Position numbers and translations under genes: made by a program. Source: Thermoproteota archaeon (GTDB taxonomy: Archaea > Thermoproteota > Methanomethylicia > Culexarchaeales > Culexarchaeaceae). Taken from it: DNA of 44,573 nt. The DNA lies in the NCBI GenBank assembly GCA_011605825.1, contig JAAOZK010000006.1, forward strand, positions 1 to 44,573. Direction: 5' to 3'. The notes under the pieces were generated by a model that ran no database searches, was not told where the DNA came from, and saw only the letters and a program-made list of their open reading frames with translations. Positions 16,730 to 25,361 of this stretch are shown here, piece by piece (the first letter of the stretch is position 1; the number at the start of each line of letters is the position of its first letter).

Positions 16730-17665
16730 TTATAGGATCTTCAGATCTTCAAGTAGCTCGCAAGCTCTACATATTTCTCTTGTTGTTGGCTCACCGCAAT
16801 GCTTACATCTATTTAATTTTATTTTCATTAAATCCTCTTTATTCATAATTTTGTTTACAAAGTCTTCAAACGATGAGACTATTGAGAATTTTACATCTGG
16901 GTGTCTAGTCTCATAATCGTTTAAGAAGGATCTAATTTCACTTCTAAGGGAGAGTTTGGAGAATGGACATTCATTGGAATATAGGTCTATTCCACTATAA
17001 TATGCATAGAGAGCTATTTCCTTTTCTGGAATATATTTCATAGGCTTTACACGAGGTATAAACCCTTCATATTTTTGTGATTCTATTCTGAACGACTCAA
17101 TTAACCGTCCTATGTCTCCACGTAATATATTCATCAAGATTGTTTGTGCTTCATCATCTAAATTGTGGGCTGTAGCTATTTTTGTTGCACCAATTTCCCT
17201 ACCTTTCACGTTAAGAATCTTCCTCCTTAAAACACCACAATAGGTGCATGGATGATAGGGAGACCCTTTTTTCTCTGCCTTATCAACTATCTCTTTAAGT
17301 GTGTAACCATAAAAATCTTTAAATGAGAAAGTTAAATGCTCCACTCCAAACATGCTTGAAAATTTCTTCGCTATCCTTATTCCCTCCACACGATAACCAT
17401 TGAATCCCTCATCAATTGTAATGGCAGTTAATTTAACATCAGGAAAGTTTCTCTCAATTTTAGAAACAATTTTCATCATAACAACACTATCCTTCCCACC
17501 AGAAACTGCGAGGACTATATGATCATTCCAATCAAATAGCTTTCCCTTATTTATAGTCCAGCGAACTCTATCCTCAACATGTTTTATGAAACAATTCTTG
17601 CAGTAAGCAACGCCAGACATCCTCTTAAAGTATACCGCTTGCCTATCACAAAATGAACACTTCAA
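16730..17665 (-). CDS. tRNA 2-thiolation protein, NcsA/TtuA/CTU1 family
   Basis: ATP-pyrophosphatase-type sulfurtransferase that adenylates and thiolates a tRNA uridine (U34 in NcsA/CTU1, U54 in TtuA). Order: N-terminal zinc finger (C3, C6, C22, C25), PP-loop SGGKDS near residue 55, the CTYCG pair and the NECPF cysteine that usually hold an iron-sulfur cluster, and a C-terminal zinc finger (CKHCGEP...CRAC). The start is a TTG at 17665 with GAGGTG 7 bases upstream. The stop is only 5 bases from the inferred 3' end of the convergent SRP RNA. Substrate position (34 or 54) cannot be decided here. Confidence 0.93.
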   Translation of the reverse strand: MKCSFCDRQAVYFKRMSGVAYCKNCFIKHVEDRVRWTINKGKLFDWNDHIVLAVSGGKDSVVMMKIVSKIERNFPDVKLTAITIDEGFNGYRVEGIRIAKKFSSMFGVEHLTFSFKDFYGYTLKEIVDKAEKKGSPYHPCTYCGVLRRKILNVKGREIGATKIATAHNLDDEAQTILMNILRGDIGRLIESFRIESQKYEGFIPRVKPMKYIPEKEIALYAYYSGIDLYSNECPFSKLSLRSEIRSFLNDYETRHPDVKFSIVSSFEDFVNKIMNKEDLMKIKLNRCKHCGEPTTREICRACELLEDLKIL

Positions 17666-17671
17666 TCAACA

Positions 17672-18856
17672 TCACCTCAAGAACATTGATTGTGAAACAT
17701 TGAGAAGAAGGAGAAGCAATGAAGCGAATTTCAAAATCTCCAAAAATAATTCCCCAATCCCAAGTGGTTTGCCCATAAAGAAGGTTTTCTTTGAATTCAG
17801 TGTCTTGTGACTAAATAAAACTTCAAAAAATCGTCCTCCATCAAAGAATGGTATTGGAAGCATATTTATAAAGGCAGCACTCAGGGATAGCACCTCAAAC
17901 CAATTCAGGAAATTGTAGTAATAGTATGGTAGAAGTGGAGAGGATAACAGTGGAAGGGATGAAGGATAATAATTGAAAACCCGTACTCCAAGGAAAACCT
18001 TTGACGCATTGCTTGGATGGGAACCTCCAATCATATGAATATCTCCTCGAAGTGTAGTTAATGTGACATTTGAATTCGCTGGTATAGAGTTGAGAACATT
18101 TGAAAAGGATAAAGAATCATTGATTTTAATTCCATTAATCTTCAATATGACATCCCCAGTTTTAACTCCATAAAATTGCGCTGGTGACCCATCAACAACC
18201 TCAACCACAACAACACCAGAAGAAGAGCCGTAAAATGGAGATATAAAGAAAGAAAAGTTTGCAATAATATAAAGAGCAACAATTCCAGTTATCAAATTTG
18301 CCGCAGAACCAGAGGCAAGTATTCTTAGCTTAGACAGAACTTTAGCAGAATTCATTTCATTCTCATCCAACTCAACAAAACCTCCTCCCAAAAACATTGC
18401 AAGCAATATACCTACACTCTTAATATTCACATTCTCGGTAAAAGCTGCAATTCCATGTGCAAACTCGTGAAAGAAGAATACTAGCACTACTGAAATGATA
18501 AAATAAGATAAAGAATTAAATGAGATGGTGATTCCGGGGATTAATGGGAGGATAGGTTGAACTTCACCTACTCGAGAATAATAGGAGATTATGTTGCTTA
18601 TGAAAAAGTTTAAAGTAAATAGTGCTTCACCAATGCCCAGGAAAACACCTATTGTAAAGAGCACCCTCCAAAACCTTCTCGCATAATTGGCCACTTTGAA
18701 AATAAATACATTCAACTTTTCAGTTCTCCATAATAGTACTAGATATGGTTTTATCTCAACATTATACCGTTCCAATTTAAACGCTTTGTAAAGTATAAAT
18801 AAAGTTGCCCAAAACATGGAGAGATAAACTAAGAATAGCAGTATGTCGCTAATCAT
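17672..18856 (-). CDS. site-2-type (M50) membrane metalloprotease with PDZ domain
   Basis: An intramembrane zinc protease. Several hydrophobic segments flank the metal site HEFAH (H130, E131, H134 from the ATG), a PDZ-like domain follows (SGVVVVEVVDGSPAQFYGVKTGDVILKINGIKI, ~200-280), and the second metal motif is PIPFFDGGRF near residue 345. Such enzymes release membrane-bound regulators or clear signal peptides; the substrate is unknown. I start at the ATG at 18856; an in-frame TTG at 18874 adds six residues and cannot be excluded. The 3' end is 6 bases before the start of the thiolation gene, suggesting cotranscription. Confidence 0.92.
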   Translation of the reverse strand: MISDILLFLVYLSMFWATLFILYKAFKLERYNVEIKPYLVLLWRTEKLNVFIFKVANYARRFWRVLFTIGVFLGIGEALFTLNFFISNIISYYSRVGEVQPILPLIPGITISFNSLSYFIISVVLVFFFHEFAHGIAAFTENVNIKSVGILLAMFLGGGFVELDENEMNSAKVLSKLRILASGSAANLITGIVALYIIANFSFFISPFYGSSSGVVVVEVVDGSPAQFYGVKTGDVILKINGIKINDSLSFSNVLNSIPANSNVTLTTLRGDIHMIGGSHPSNASKVFLGVRVFNYYPSSLPLLSSPLLPYYYYNFLNWFEVLSLSAAFINMLPIPFFDGGRFFEVLFSHKTLNSKKTFFMGKPLGIGELFLEILKFASLLLLLLNVSQSMFLR

Positions 18857-18912
18857 GCCACTACAACCAACCAAAAACTTAACAACTACTATAAGATAAA
18901 TTCTTCTTAGAT

Positions 18913-19617
18913 ATGAGAAAAAAGGTAATCACTAAAGGTGATGCGAAGAAGGTTGTATATGACCAAAATCATTGGAGCCTATTTTATAGTTTAAGAAGTA
19001 AAGCTAGGGAAATTATGGAAGCATTGAAGAAGATGGGAATTGATTGCGTAGTGCATGGAAGTTTGGCGAGGGGTGATGTGCATAAGGATAGCGACATAGA
19101 CATTTTCATACCATATCCAATACCATCATATCTGGTGGAAATAGCATTGGATAAAATAGGTGTAAAGATATATGGTAAGGAACTTGTCCAAGCCACGCCG
19201 AATCATGTAATGAAGGCTCATATAGAGTTAGGTGATAACATAATTATAACATTCCCACTAATGAACATGCGGAGACTTGAGAGAGAATTTTACAAATTCG
19301 GAGGAGAAGTGGATTTAAATGATATTATAAACAATAGAAGGAAACCGGGAGTTACTAAAAGTCTCCTACTAATAGAACCAACAGAAAATGGACATATAGA
19401 ATCTCCAATAATTGGAAGAGAAGAATACGTTGCGAAGATACTAGATGTTTCCATAGATATAGTAAAGGAGAGAGAACGAATATTAATGAGACGTGATGAA
19501 ATTGGCAGAACAGGAGTCTATTTCAAGTATATATTGTCGCCAACTGAAAACTTTGAAGAAGTATTTAAAAATATGTTAGATAGAAACCCGGCATTAAGAA
19601 GAAGATACAGCATTTAA
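18913..19617 (+). CDS. predicted nucleotidyltransferase (archaeal Pol-beta-like)
   Basis: A 234-residue protein with a minimal nucleotidyltransferase core: VVHGSLARGDVHKDSDIDIFI, i.e. the GS-x-ARG helix plus the DxD metal ligands. It resembles a family of archaeal predicted nucleotidyltransferases of unknown substrate. A TATA-like ACTATAAGATA about 20 bases upstream of the ATG and no Shine-Dalgarno suggest a leaderless mRNA. It is divergent from the M50 protease and followed 36 bases later by a small membrane protein gene. Confidence 0.85.
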   Translation: MRKKVITKGDAKKVVYDQNHWSLFYSLRSKAREIMEALKKMGIDCVVHGSLARGDVHKDSDIDIFIPYPIPSYLVEIALDKIGVKIYGKELVQATPNHVMKAHIELGDNIIITFPLMNMRRLEREFYKFGGEVDLNDIINNRRKPGVTKSLLLIEPTENGHIESPIIGREEYVAKILDVSIDIVKERERILMRRDEIGRTGVYFKYILSPTENFEEVFKNMLDRNPALRRRYSI

Positions 19618-19653
19618 ATAATATCTCATTTATCTGAAAAGAGGGATAAAATA

Positions 19654-19917
19654 ATGATTAACCTAATTATGGTAACACAAAGTCTAGAAGAAAAGTTTAG
19701 GGATATTGTAAGTAGCTGGATAAGAAATGTGGAAGAGAATATAATATGGATAACTTCAATGATAAAAGATGCAGCTTTAACCATTGGGAGGGCATCATAC
19801 GCATCAATGATAATAATTGGAGTTATAATGTGGTGTATGAACATACAAAAATATTATGCAAGAAGATTGATATATGGTGGAATAATATTGGCGTTAATCA
19901 CAGAACTACTGGCTTAA
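19654..19917 (+). CDS. small two-helix membrane protein, unknown function
   Basis: 87 residues: a charged N-terminal amphipathic part (~1-30), a hydrophobic helix (~45-62, ASMIIIGVIMWCM), a short basic loop (NIQKYYARR) and a second helix (~70-86, LIYGGIILALITELLA). The layout resembles VirB2/TrbC-type pilins and the archaeal DNA-import protein CedA1, but that similarity is only topological. GAGGG lies 9 bases before the ATG at 19654; a second ATG at 19669 is possible. It is probably cotranscribed with the nucleotidyltransferase and ends 9 bases before a convergent gene. I consider it a real gene with moderate confidence. Confidence 0.6.
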   Translation: MINLIMVTQSLEEKFRDIVSSWIRNVEENIIWITSMIKDAALTIGRASYASMIIIGVIMWCMNIQKYYARRLIYGGIILALITELLA

Positions 19918-19926
19918 AATTCACGA

Positions 19927-20634
19927 TTATTTGCTTAGAGAAAGTAATATTCGTCTAAAAACACCCATTAGAGTAAATGCTTCTCTACCAGATATAAATG
20001 ATCTTCCGATAATATGTTTGAACACTATAAAGGCTCTCTCCCTCTTATGCGGAGGATAATCGATGGCATCTAAGATATTCTTAAAATACTCTAAGAGCTT
20101 TTCCTTCTCTATCTGAGAAGACTCTCTGTATTTAGCAGGTTTACTGGAACTCTTTGATAGAAAAAGCTCGTAGAGTATTATGGCAACTGCGTGACTAAGA
20201 TTGAGGGATGGATATAGGTGGCTTGTGGGTATTGTAACTATGACATCACAAAATTTTAATTCTTCATTCTTAAGTCCAATACTTTCCCTACCAAAAATTA
20301 AACCTATTTTACCATGAACATCACTAATAGCATCGGCGAGCGTTCTAGGTGTAATGGCCATTCTTAATAAATTGTAATCATGGCCACGTTTACTTGTCGT
20401 TCCAATATTGAAATCTGTAAAATCTTTCAATTTAGTTAAGTCATCAAGAACGATAGCGTCATCCAATATTGGTTTAGCATGAACAGCATAGATAGAAGCT
20501 TCATTAACATCAATTTTCGGATTTATTAATATTAAATGTTTAAAACCAAAGTTCATCATAACCCTTGCAACGAAGCCCACATTACCTGAATATTCAGGTT
20601 CAACTAAAACGATGTATATGTTCTCTAATTCCAT
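19927..20634 (-). CDS. TrmJ-like SPOUT 2'-O-methyltransferase
   Basis: SPOUT methylase of the TrmJ/TrmH class, likely forming 2'-O-methylcytidine 32 in tRNA. The N-terminus has LVEPEYSGNVGFVARVMMNFG; the knot motifs are IGLIFGRESIGLKNEEL and VTIPTSHLYPSLNLSHAVAIILYEL, with the Asn-Leu-Ser-His-Ala pattern of the cofactor loop. A C-terminal helical tail (~175-235) is present. GGTGA lies 4 bases before its ATG, and its start overlaps the end of the HemK-like gene by 10 bases. Confidence 0.93.
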   Translation of the reverse strand: MELENIYIVLVEPEYSGNVGFVARVMMNFGFKHLILINPKIDVNEASIYAVHAKPILDDAIVLDDLTKLKDFTDFNIGTTSKRGHDYNLLRMAITPRTLADAISDVHGKIGLIFGRESIGLKNEELKFCDVIVTIPTSHLYPSLNLSHAVAIILYELFLSKSSSKPAKYRESSQIEKEKLLEYFKNILDAIDYPPHKRERAFIVFKHIIGRSFISGREAFTLMGVFRRILLSLSK

Positions 20635-21251
20635 TTTCTCACCGCTCTAATTAAATATAATTTCTCGAAAAAGAAGCTTTTTTCAAGAATGATTGAAGCC
20701 TCGAAGCCCATTTCATATAATTTACTAAGAGTTTTCTGAGGATTGGATAAAGAAGATTGTAGAAGCAGGAGTTCACCATTTTTACGAAGCACGTAAGGAA
20801 AAGCATTTATAAAACGATCTATAATCAATCTACCATCCACACCTCCACACCACGCCATTCGCTCTTCCTCATCAATATATAAATCGTATTTATCGGCGGG
20901 TAAGTATGGAGGATTGAAGACGATTAGATCAAAGGTTGATGACTTAAATGGGTCTGTAAGATTACCTCTCACTATTGACACTTTATTTTGTATGAAATTT
21001 AACTTCACATTATACCATGCATTTCTAGTGGCATTACCACTTATGTCAATTGCAACCACATGTTTACAAACCCTAGTTAGAAGCATAGACAATATGCCAC
21101 AGCCACATCCAACATCCAATCCACATTCATACTCCTTGTTAAGCGATGCTATCAAATCACAAAACATAAAACTGTCATCAGATGGACAATAGACTTTCGG
21201 AAATACTATGATTTCAAACCCGTAAAGATTAAAGCGATGCATATGCTTCAT
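20625..21251 (-). CDS. HemK2/Mtq2-like protein methyltransferase
   Basis: Class I SAM methyltransferase of the PrmC/HemK superfamily. Motif I is DVGCGCGILSM and motif IV is NPPYLP, the latter diagnostic for N-methylation of glutamine or similar amides. The short archaeal form (208 residues) matches HemK2/N6AMT1, which methylates release factor aRF1 with the Trm112 partner. No trm112 is adjacent. It belongs to the conserved rpl21e-rpo4-DUF655-ksgA-hemK run. Start at 21251 or the second ATG at 21242. Confidence 0.92.
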   Translation of the reverse strand: MKHMHRFNLYGFEIIVFPKVYCPSDDSFMFCDLIASLNKEYECGLDVGCGCGILSMLLTRVCKHVVAIDISGNATRNAWYNVKLNFIQNKVSIVRGNLTDPFKSSTFDLIVFNPPYLPADKYDLYIDEEERMAWCGGVDGRLIIDRFINAFPYVLRKNGELLLLQSSLSNPQKTLSKLYEMGFEASIILEKSFFFEKLYLIRAVRKWN

Positions 21252-21273
21252 AACGATCTATAAGCTTATTATT

Positions 21274-22113
21274 TCACTCCAGCTTAAAATTAAGTTGATT
21301 ATATAGAAGCGATGCTATCATATATAACTCATCAATGTTCAACTCTACAACTCTTTTCTCAATAAATGGTACTCTACACACCATATCATCGTATATTTTT
21401 TCAGGAAGGTTTTTTAATTTAAAATAGATATCCAAAGCATTTCTCAATTTTTTATTCTTACAAGTAAATATAATTCTAATAAAATCCAAAAAGAACAGAT
21501 TCACACTATCTTGAGGTGAAACATTTTTGGGGGTTAATCTTATTAAAGAAATGTCAACCTCAGGTTGTGGGTAAAAACAGTTTTTAGATACATTTTCAAG
21601 AAAATCTATTTGAAAGAAGAAGTTTGAAGTTACGCTTAACCTACCATAATCTTTAGAGCCAGGTTTAGCTAACATTCTATCTACAAACTCTTTCTGTAAA
21701 GTTAAAACAGCCAATTTGAATCTGATCTCTTGAGCTATCTTAAACAATAGTGGTGAAGATATGTTGAAGGGTACATTAGAAATTATCTTGTCAACGTTAC
21801 TAATATTTAATTTCAAAAAATTGGCATGCATAATACTTACATTTTCAAAATCTTTTAACATAGATCTTAGGATATTTACAAGTTTAGCATCTATCTCAAC
21901 GGCTATGACCTTTTTAGCTCTTTCAGCTATCTTTCTAGTTAAAAAGCCAAGACCCGCCCCAACTTCCAAGACAACATCATTACTTTCAACATTTGCCGAA
22001 TCAATCATTTTTGAAATTAAAGAAGAGCATATGACGAAATTTTGTCCCAATCTCTTTTTAGGCTTTATATTGTACTCTTTTAATAGATGTTTAACTTCAC
22101 TTAAAAGGCTCAT
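21274..22113 (-). CDS. rsmA: 16S rRNA dimethyladenosine transferase (KsgA/Dim1)
   Basis: Dimethylates the two adjacent adenosines in the 3' terminal hairpin of 16S rRNA, a late small-subunit maturation step. Motifs: KKRLGQNFV at the N-terminus, SAM site EVGAGLGFLTRKIAERAKKV, acidic EID, and the catalytic NVPFNISSPLL. The C-terminal helical domain is complete (~280 residues). The ATG at 22113 has AAGG 9 bases upstream; a GTG at 22119 would overlap the DUF655 stop. It is in the archaeal rpo4-DUF655-ksgA cluster. Confidence 0.97.
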   Translation of the reverse strand: MSLLSEVKHLLKEYNIKPKKRLGQNFVICSSLISKMIDSANVESNDVVLEVGAGLGFLTRKIAERAKKVIAVEIDAKLVNILRSMLKDFENVSIMHANFLKLNISNVDKIISNVPFNISSPLLFKIAQEIRFKLAVLTLQKEFVDRMLAKPGSKDYGRLSVTSNFFFQIDFLENVSKNCFYPQPEVDISLIRLTPKNVSPQDSVNLFFLDFIRIIFTCKNKKLRNALDIYFKLKNLPEKIYDDMVCRVPFIEKRVVELNIDELYMIASLLYNQLNFKLE

Positions 22114-22118
22114 AGCCA

Positions 22119-22694
22119 CTAACCTTTCACAAATAATCTATACTTATCTTCCCCCATTAATTCTGAAATAATACGTTTAATAATCAGCTTCTTTGGATCG
22201 GAAATTTTAGCTCTTAGACGTATATCTTCAAAGCTTTCAAATGGCTTGATTCGCCTTTCTTCCAGGATTATCCATAAATGTTTTTTCCCAATTCCTGGTA
22301 ATAGTTCAAGCGAATGCATTCTTGTAGTTAAAGCTCCAGCTGTGTTGAAGAAATTTACAAACTTCTTTTCTTGCTGCGTTACAATGATGTCAAGCACATT
22401 TAATAGCTCATCCTTAGCGGTAGCTGTTAAGTCATTATATGTTATTTTACGTTTAATTCGCAATACTTTATCCCTAACACCCTTACCTATGTATAAAAGT
22501 TCTCTGGGGGCAACTGACACATTAGGTCTTATAACAACTTCTAGCAAAACAAAGTAATCTGCGCCTATAACCTGTGCTATTGGCTCACTTTTAAAGAGAG
22601 ACTTTTCAGTGAGTGGATGACCATACGGTAGGAAATCAAGTACATAGGCATAATTTTCATAGAAACTATCGGTTTTACCTCTATAAGAAGACAT
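22119..22694 (-). CDS. DUF655 family predicted RNA-binding protein
   Basis: A 191-residue archaeal protein of the DUF655 (COG1491) family. An N-terminal OB-like part (YAYVLDFLPYGHP...VIGADYFVLLEVVI) is followed by a helix-hairpin-helix-like end (SLELLPGIGKKHLWIILEERRIKPFESFEDI). Its place between rpo4 and ksgA is conserved across archaea, which suggests a role in rRNA or tRNA handling, but the function is not established. GGTG lies 7 bases before the ATG. Confidence 0.93.
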   Translation of the reverse strand: MSSYRGKTDSFYENYAYVLDFLPYGHPLTEKSLFKSEPIAQVIGADYFVLLEVVIRPNVSVAPRELLYIGKGVRDKVLRIKRKITYNDLTATAKDELLNVLDIIVTQQEKKFVNFFNTAGALTTRMHSLELLPGIGKKHLWIILEERRIKPFESFEDIRLRAKISDPKKLIIKRIISELMGEDKYRLFVKG

Positions 22695-22737
22695 GAAATA
22701 ACACCTAATATAAAGTTTGAATCAAACAGGGGTATTG

Positions 22738-23070
22738 TTAGCAGAAGCTTCTTATAACTTCCAATATTCTTTGTAATTCAGAGGTTAATAGAACTCTTCC
22801 CTCGGTTAGGGTAAGAACTCTTAATTCCTCTATAGTTTTGGGTAGAATGTTAGCTATTTGAACTGCGGAAAATCGTGATAATTTAAATTCATCTACTAAC
22901 TTTTTTATTAAATCATCAGCTTTTTGCGAATCGATCTTAGCTATTTTTGACGACACATCTAATGTGAGATTTTGCAGTGTAGATAGATCCCCAGTCTCCA
23001 TTCTCTTTTTCAAAAGATCTTTCACTACTGCATAAGGTACTTCAATTTTTTCAGAAATAACTCTTGGAAT
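22738..23070 (-). CDS. rpo4: DNA-directed RNA polymerase subunit Rpo4 (RpoF)
   Basis: Rpo4 pairs with Rpo7 to form the RNA polymerase stalk. Recognised by an early helical part (VISEKIEVPYAVVKDLLKKR) and the HRDC-like C-terminus (LVDEFKLSRFSAVQIANILPKTIEEL). The start is odd. The GTG at 23079 is itself part of the GAGGTGA Shine-Dalgarno. Spacing points to the ATT at 23070, 5 bases further on, which gives MPRVISEKIEV, a usual Rpo4 N-terminus. It follows rpl21e by a few bases. Confidence 0.93.
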   Translation of the reverse strand: MPRVISEKIEVPYAVVKDLLKKRMETGDLSTLQNLTLDVSSKIAKIDSQKADDLIKKLVDEFKLSRFSAVQIANILPKTIEELRVLTLTEGRVLLTSELQRILEVIRSFC

Positions 23071-23087
23071 AGAAATCACCTCGAAAT

Positions 23088-23384
23088 TTAAGTGGTTAGT
23101 GGTCTGATGTGTTGTGGTCTGACGATTAATGTTTTCTCTTTTTCTCCAAGATTGACTTTAATTATGTAGGCTCTACCTCTACGACCAATAATTGTTCCCA
23201 CTTTCCCATGATAGCGTCGGTGCGGCATCCCCTTGTGGACGCTTGGGTCAATAACTATGGAAACATTATCACCTTCCTTATATGGATAAATTATTCTACT
23301 TAAGGGTGTTAAACCCTTCTCCCTTACATTTTTACGTAATAATTTCCGAGTCCTACTTCTATATCCAACAGAGTGCTTCACCAA
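23088..23384 (-). CDS. rpl21e: 50S ribosomal protein eL21
   Basis: Archaeal/eukaryotic large-subunit protein. N-terminus VKHSVGYRSRTRKLLRKNVREKG and the SH3-like core VHKGMPHRRYHGKVGTIIGRRGRAYII. A GTG at 23393 opens the frame, but GGTGA is 5 bases before the TTG at 23384, and starting there gives MVKHSVGYRSRTRK, which matches the family N-terminus (MVKxSxGYRSxTRK). First gene of the rpl21e-rpo4-DUF655-ksgA-hemK-trmJ run. Confidence 0.97.
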   Translation of the reverse strand: MVKHSVGYRSRTRKLLRKNVREKGLTPLSRIIYPYKEGDNVSIVIDPSVHKGMPHRRYHGKVGTIIGRRGRAYIIKVNLGEKEKTLIVRPQHIRPLTT

Positions 23385-23459
23385 TGCCTTCACCTAAACA
23401 ACAATTTTACAATAGTTTATTTTATAGGGTAATTAATAAATATTCCATTACCTTACTTC

Positions 23460-24803
23460 CTATATCTCCTCAGATACAAAGATAATGGATAATTCAACAC
23501 ATTTGGCTTTGAGTTGCAATATTTGAGAAAAGTTGGGCATTGTCCTATTATTATCTCCGCTTATAAGCTCTTTCACATATAATCCGCCTTGACATTCTAT
23601 AGTGGCTTTAAATCTTCGGGAATCAATAAGCTCAGTTTTAACAGAATAAACTTTTTTCACTCTAATTTTGTTAGCTCTTCTATGTAAGACACGTAATGGG
23701 GTATACTGCCTAATTTCTATATTAGAGAAATATTCCTCTAACTTTTTAAGAGAATTTTCATCCAATTCTCCGTCGACTTCAATTAAAGCCTGATAAACTT
23801 TTTTGGAAAATGCTGATAAGGTTTTCAGTTTTCTTACCTCTTTCCTGTTAGAAAAGCGAATTAATTTTACTTCTATCATACCTTTAGCGTTATCATTAAT
23901 TGCTTTCTCTAGGTAAGCTAAGTCTACATTCCTACGCTTAGGATCTTTTATTTCAACAATAAACGGTCTCCCATTTCCAAGAGTTAAAGTGTCAACGTCT
24001 TCTCTCCCCGCACCATGAAAAATGCCTTCAACACCATTAGTAGCATTAAGGATGGGACCTACAATTAATTCAGAGATAGAAGTGCTGTAGCGTTTACCAG
24101 TGTAGTTACATTGAGGACACCCTTTCCCCCAGCAGTTACTGCAAAACCATGTTGTCTGCGGAATGCCTCTTACGAGCTTTTTGTATCGGCCATAAATGAA
24201 AATGGGTTTGGGATTTATTGAGACGTTAAAGTTTTCAATATCCACTATAATGACTATATCGGGATCGTCGAATGACGCTTTCTTTCCAATTATAATTTGT
24301 AATTTTTTGCCAATTAGCCGGTTGAGTTCGGATTTTAGTGATTCGCCAGCATCAATACCTAAATGCGATCTAACAACGTCTTCTCTTTCTAAGAAATCTG
24401 CTGGTATTTTAGTGCCTATAAGAAACGTGTTGAAATCATATTCATTAAGTATGGGTGAAATCCTTTTCACATATTCATCTAAATTTTCAAATATGTTTTT
24501 GCATATGAAGCATTCCTTTACATTTTGAAAATCACACCCAATATGCTTCAATAAGTCCTGCGCTGGTTTAAAGAAGCCATTACTAGCCAATACTTTTAAG
24601 TTGTCTATAGCTAAATCTTTGGATTCATCGTCTTTTAACATTAAATGTGAAATCATTGTGAGTAACAATTTTATTGAATATCCTCTCTCAGCATTATCTA
24701 CCCCCTTACCCAATCGCGCGAAGAGTCTTCCGAAACAATGGTCGCAAAGCGGGAATTCCTTTAAAATGTTCATAGCGTTATCTAGAATTTTAGCATTAAT
24801 CAT
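23460..24803 (-). CDS. pus10: tRNA pseudouridine synthase Pus10
   Basis: Makes pseudouridine 54 (and often 55) in archaeal tRNAs. The N-terminal zinc/THUMP part has CDHCFGRLFARLGKG (C20, C23) and CFIC; a second zinc knuckle is CSNCWGKGCPQC (C221-C232). The catalytic aspartate is in GREDVDTLTLGNGRPF (near 269). The C-terminal part KELISGDNNRTMPNFSQIL is also typical. GGTGA lies 6 bases before the ATG. It overlaps the TrmY-like gene by 8 bases; the two would act in series on base 54. Confidence 0.97.
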   Translation of the reverse strand: MINAKILDNAMNILKEFPLCDHCFGRLFARLGKGVDNAERGYSIKLLLTMISHLMLKDDESKDLAIDNLKVLASNGFFKPAQDLLKHIGCDFQNVKECFICKNIFENLDEYVKRISPILNEYDFNTFLIGTKIPADFLEREDVVRSHLGIDAGESLKSELNRLIGKKLQIIIGKKASFDDPDIVIIVDIENFNVSINPKPIFIYGRYKKLVRGIPQTTWFCSNCWGKGCPQCNYTGKRYSTSISELIVGPILNATNGVEGIFHGAGREDVDTLTLGNGRPFIVEIKDPKRRNVDLAYLEKAINDNAKGMIEVKLIRFSNRKEVRKLKTLSAFSKKVYQALIEVDGELDENSLKKLEEYFSNIEIRQYTPLRVLHRRANKIRVKKVYSVKTELIDSRRFKATIECQGGLYVKELISGDNNRTMPNFSQILQLKAKCVELSIIFVSEEI

Positions 24804-25359
24804 TACGCTTCACCTCTTGTTTATCTAAATAGTTACTTAATATCGTCAATAAGGCACCGGGCAATTTATACTTTGAGGCAACTTTGATAGGTTTTGCACT
24901 TAATTTGACTAATAATTGTAATATGCTTGGATCTGCAAATGGATAGAAAATTATGAACTTAAAATTTTTGGGAAAATGAACCTCATCAATCCACATACCT
25001 TTATCATCATTGAAAAATAAGTTACTCGAACCTTTAATCAAGCTTGGAAAATCTATTCTACTATACGAGACCCCAGTGGTTAAGGTGGATTCCGCCCCAG
25101 ATCTCCCATATTTGAGATTCATGGATAAAACTTTACGGAAAAAGCCAATGGTGGATTGCATATCAGGACGTAAATTCCTTAATCTATCTGAGTTAAACGT
25201 TATGCATAATGGATCATTAAAATGCAATACCAACTTTACATCGGATCTTATGCCATGTGAAACTAATAATGCAGAATATACACTTGAAGAAATCAAGTAT
25301 GGAAATCTATTTATCAAGCCGCTTAGGGTATCATTAAATTTCACTATGAAAAACCTTAT
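24796..25359 (-). CDS. trmY: divergent TrmY-like tRNA (pseudouridine-54-N1)-methyltransferase
   Basis: TrmY turns pseudouridine 54 into N1-methylpseudouridine. Family match is best at SALLVSHGIRSDVKLVLHF...ITFNSDRLRNLRPDMQSTIGFF and at the end ALLTILSNYLDK. Two segments are unusual: the LPG-x-GR loop near the N-terminus is shortened (GLINRFPYL), and the SAM-site GDHxG is replaced by YPFAD. The first conventional codon is the GTG at 25344, but the family's first beta strand (MxxFIIK) is encoded just upstream as ATA-AGG-TTT-TTC-ATA-GTG-AAA, so an ATA at 25359 is the likely start; no ATG, GTG or TTG lies between it and the upstream stop. Overlaps pus10. Confidence 0.82.
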   Translation of the reverse strand: MRFFIVKFNDTLSGLINRFPYLISSSVYSALLVSHGIRSDVKLVLHFNDPLCITFNSDRLRNLRPDMQSTIGFFRKVLSMNLKYGRSGAESTLTTGVSYSRIDFPSLIKGSSNLFFNDDKGMWIDEVHFPKNFKFIIFYPFADPSILQLLVKLSAKPIKVASKYKLPGALLTILSNYLDKQEVKRND

Positions 25360-25361
25360 AG

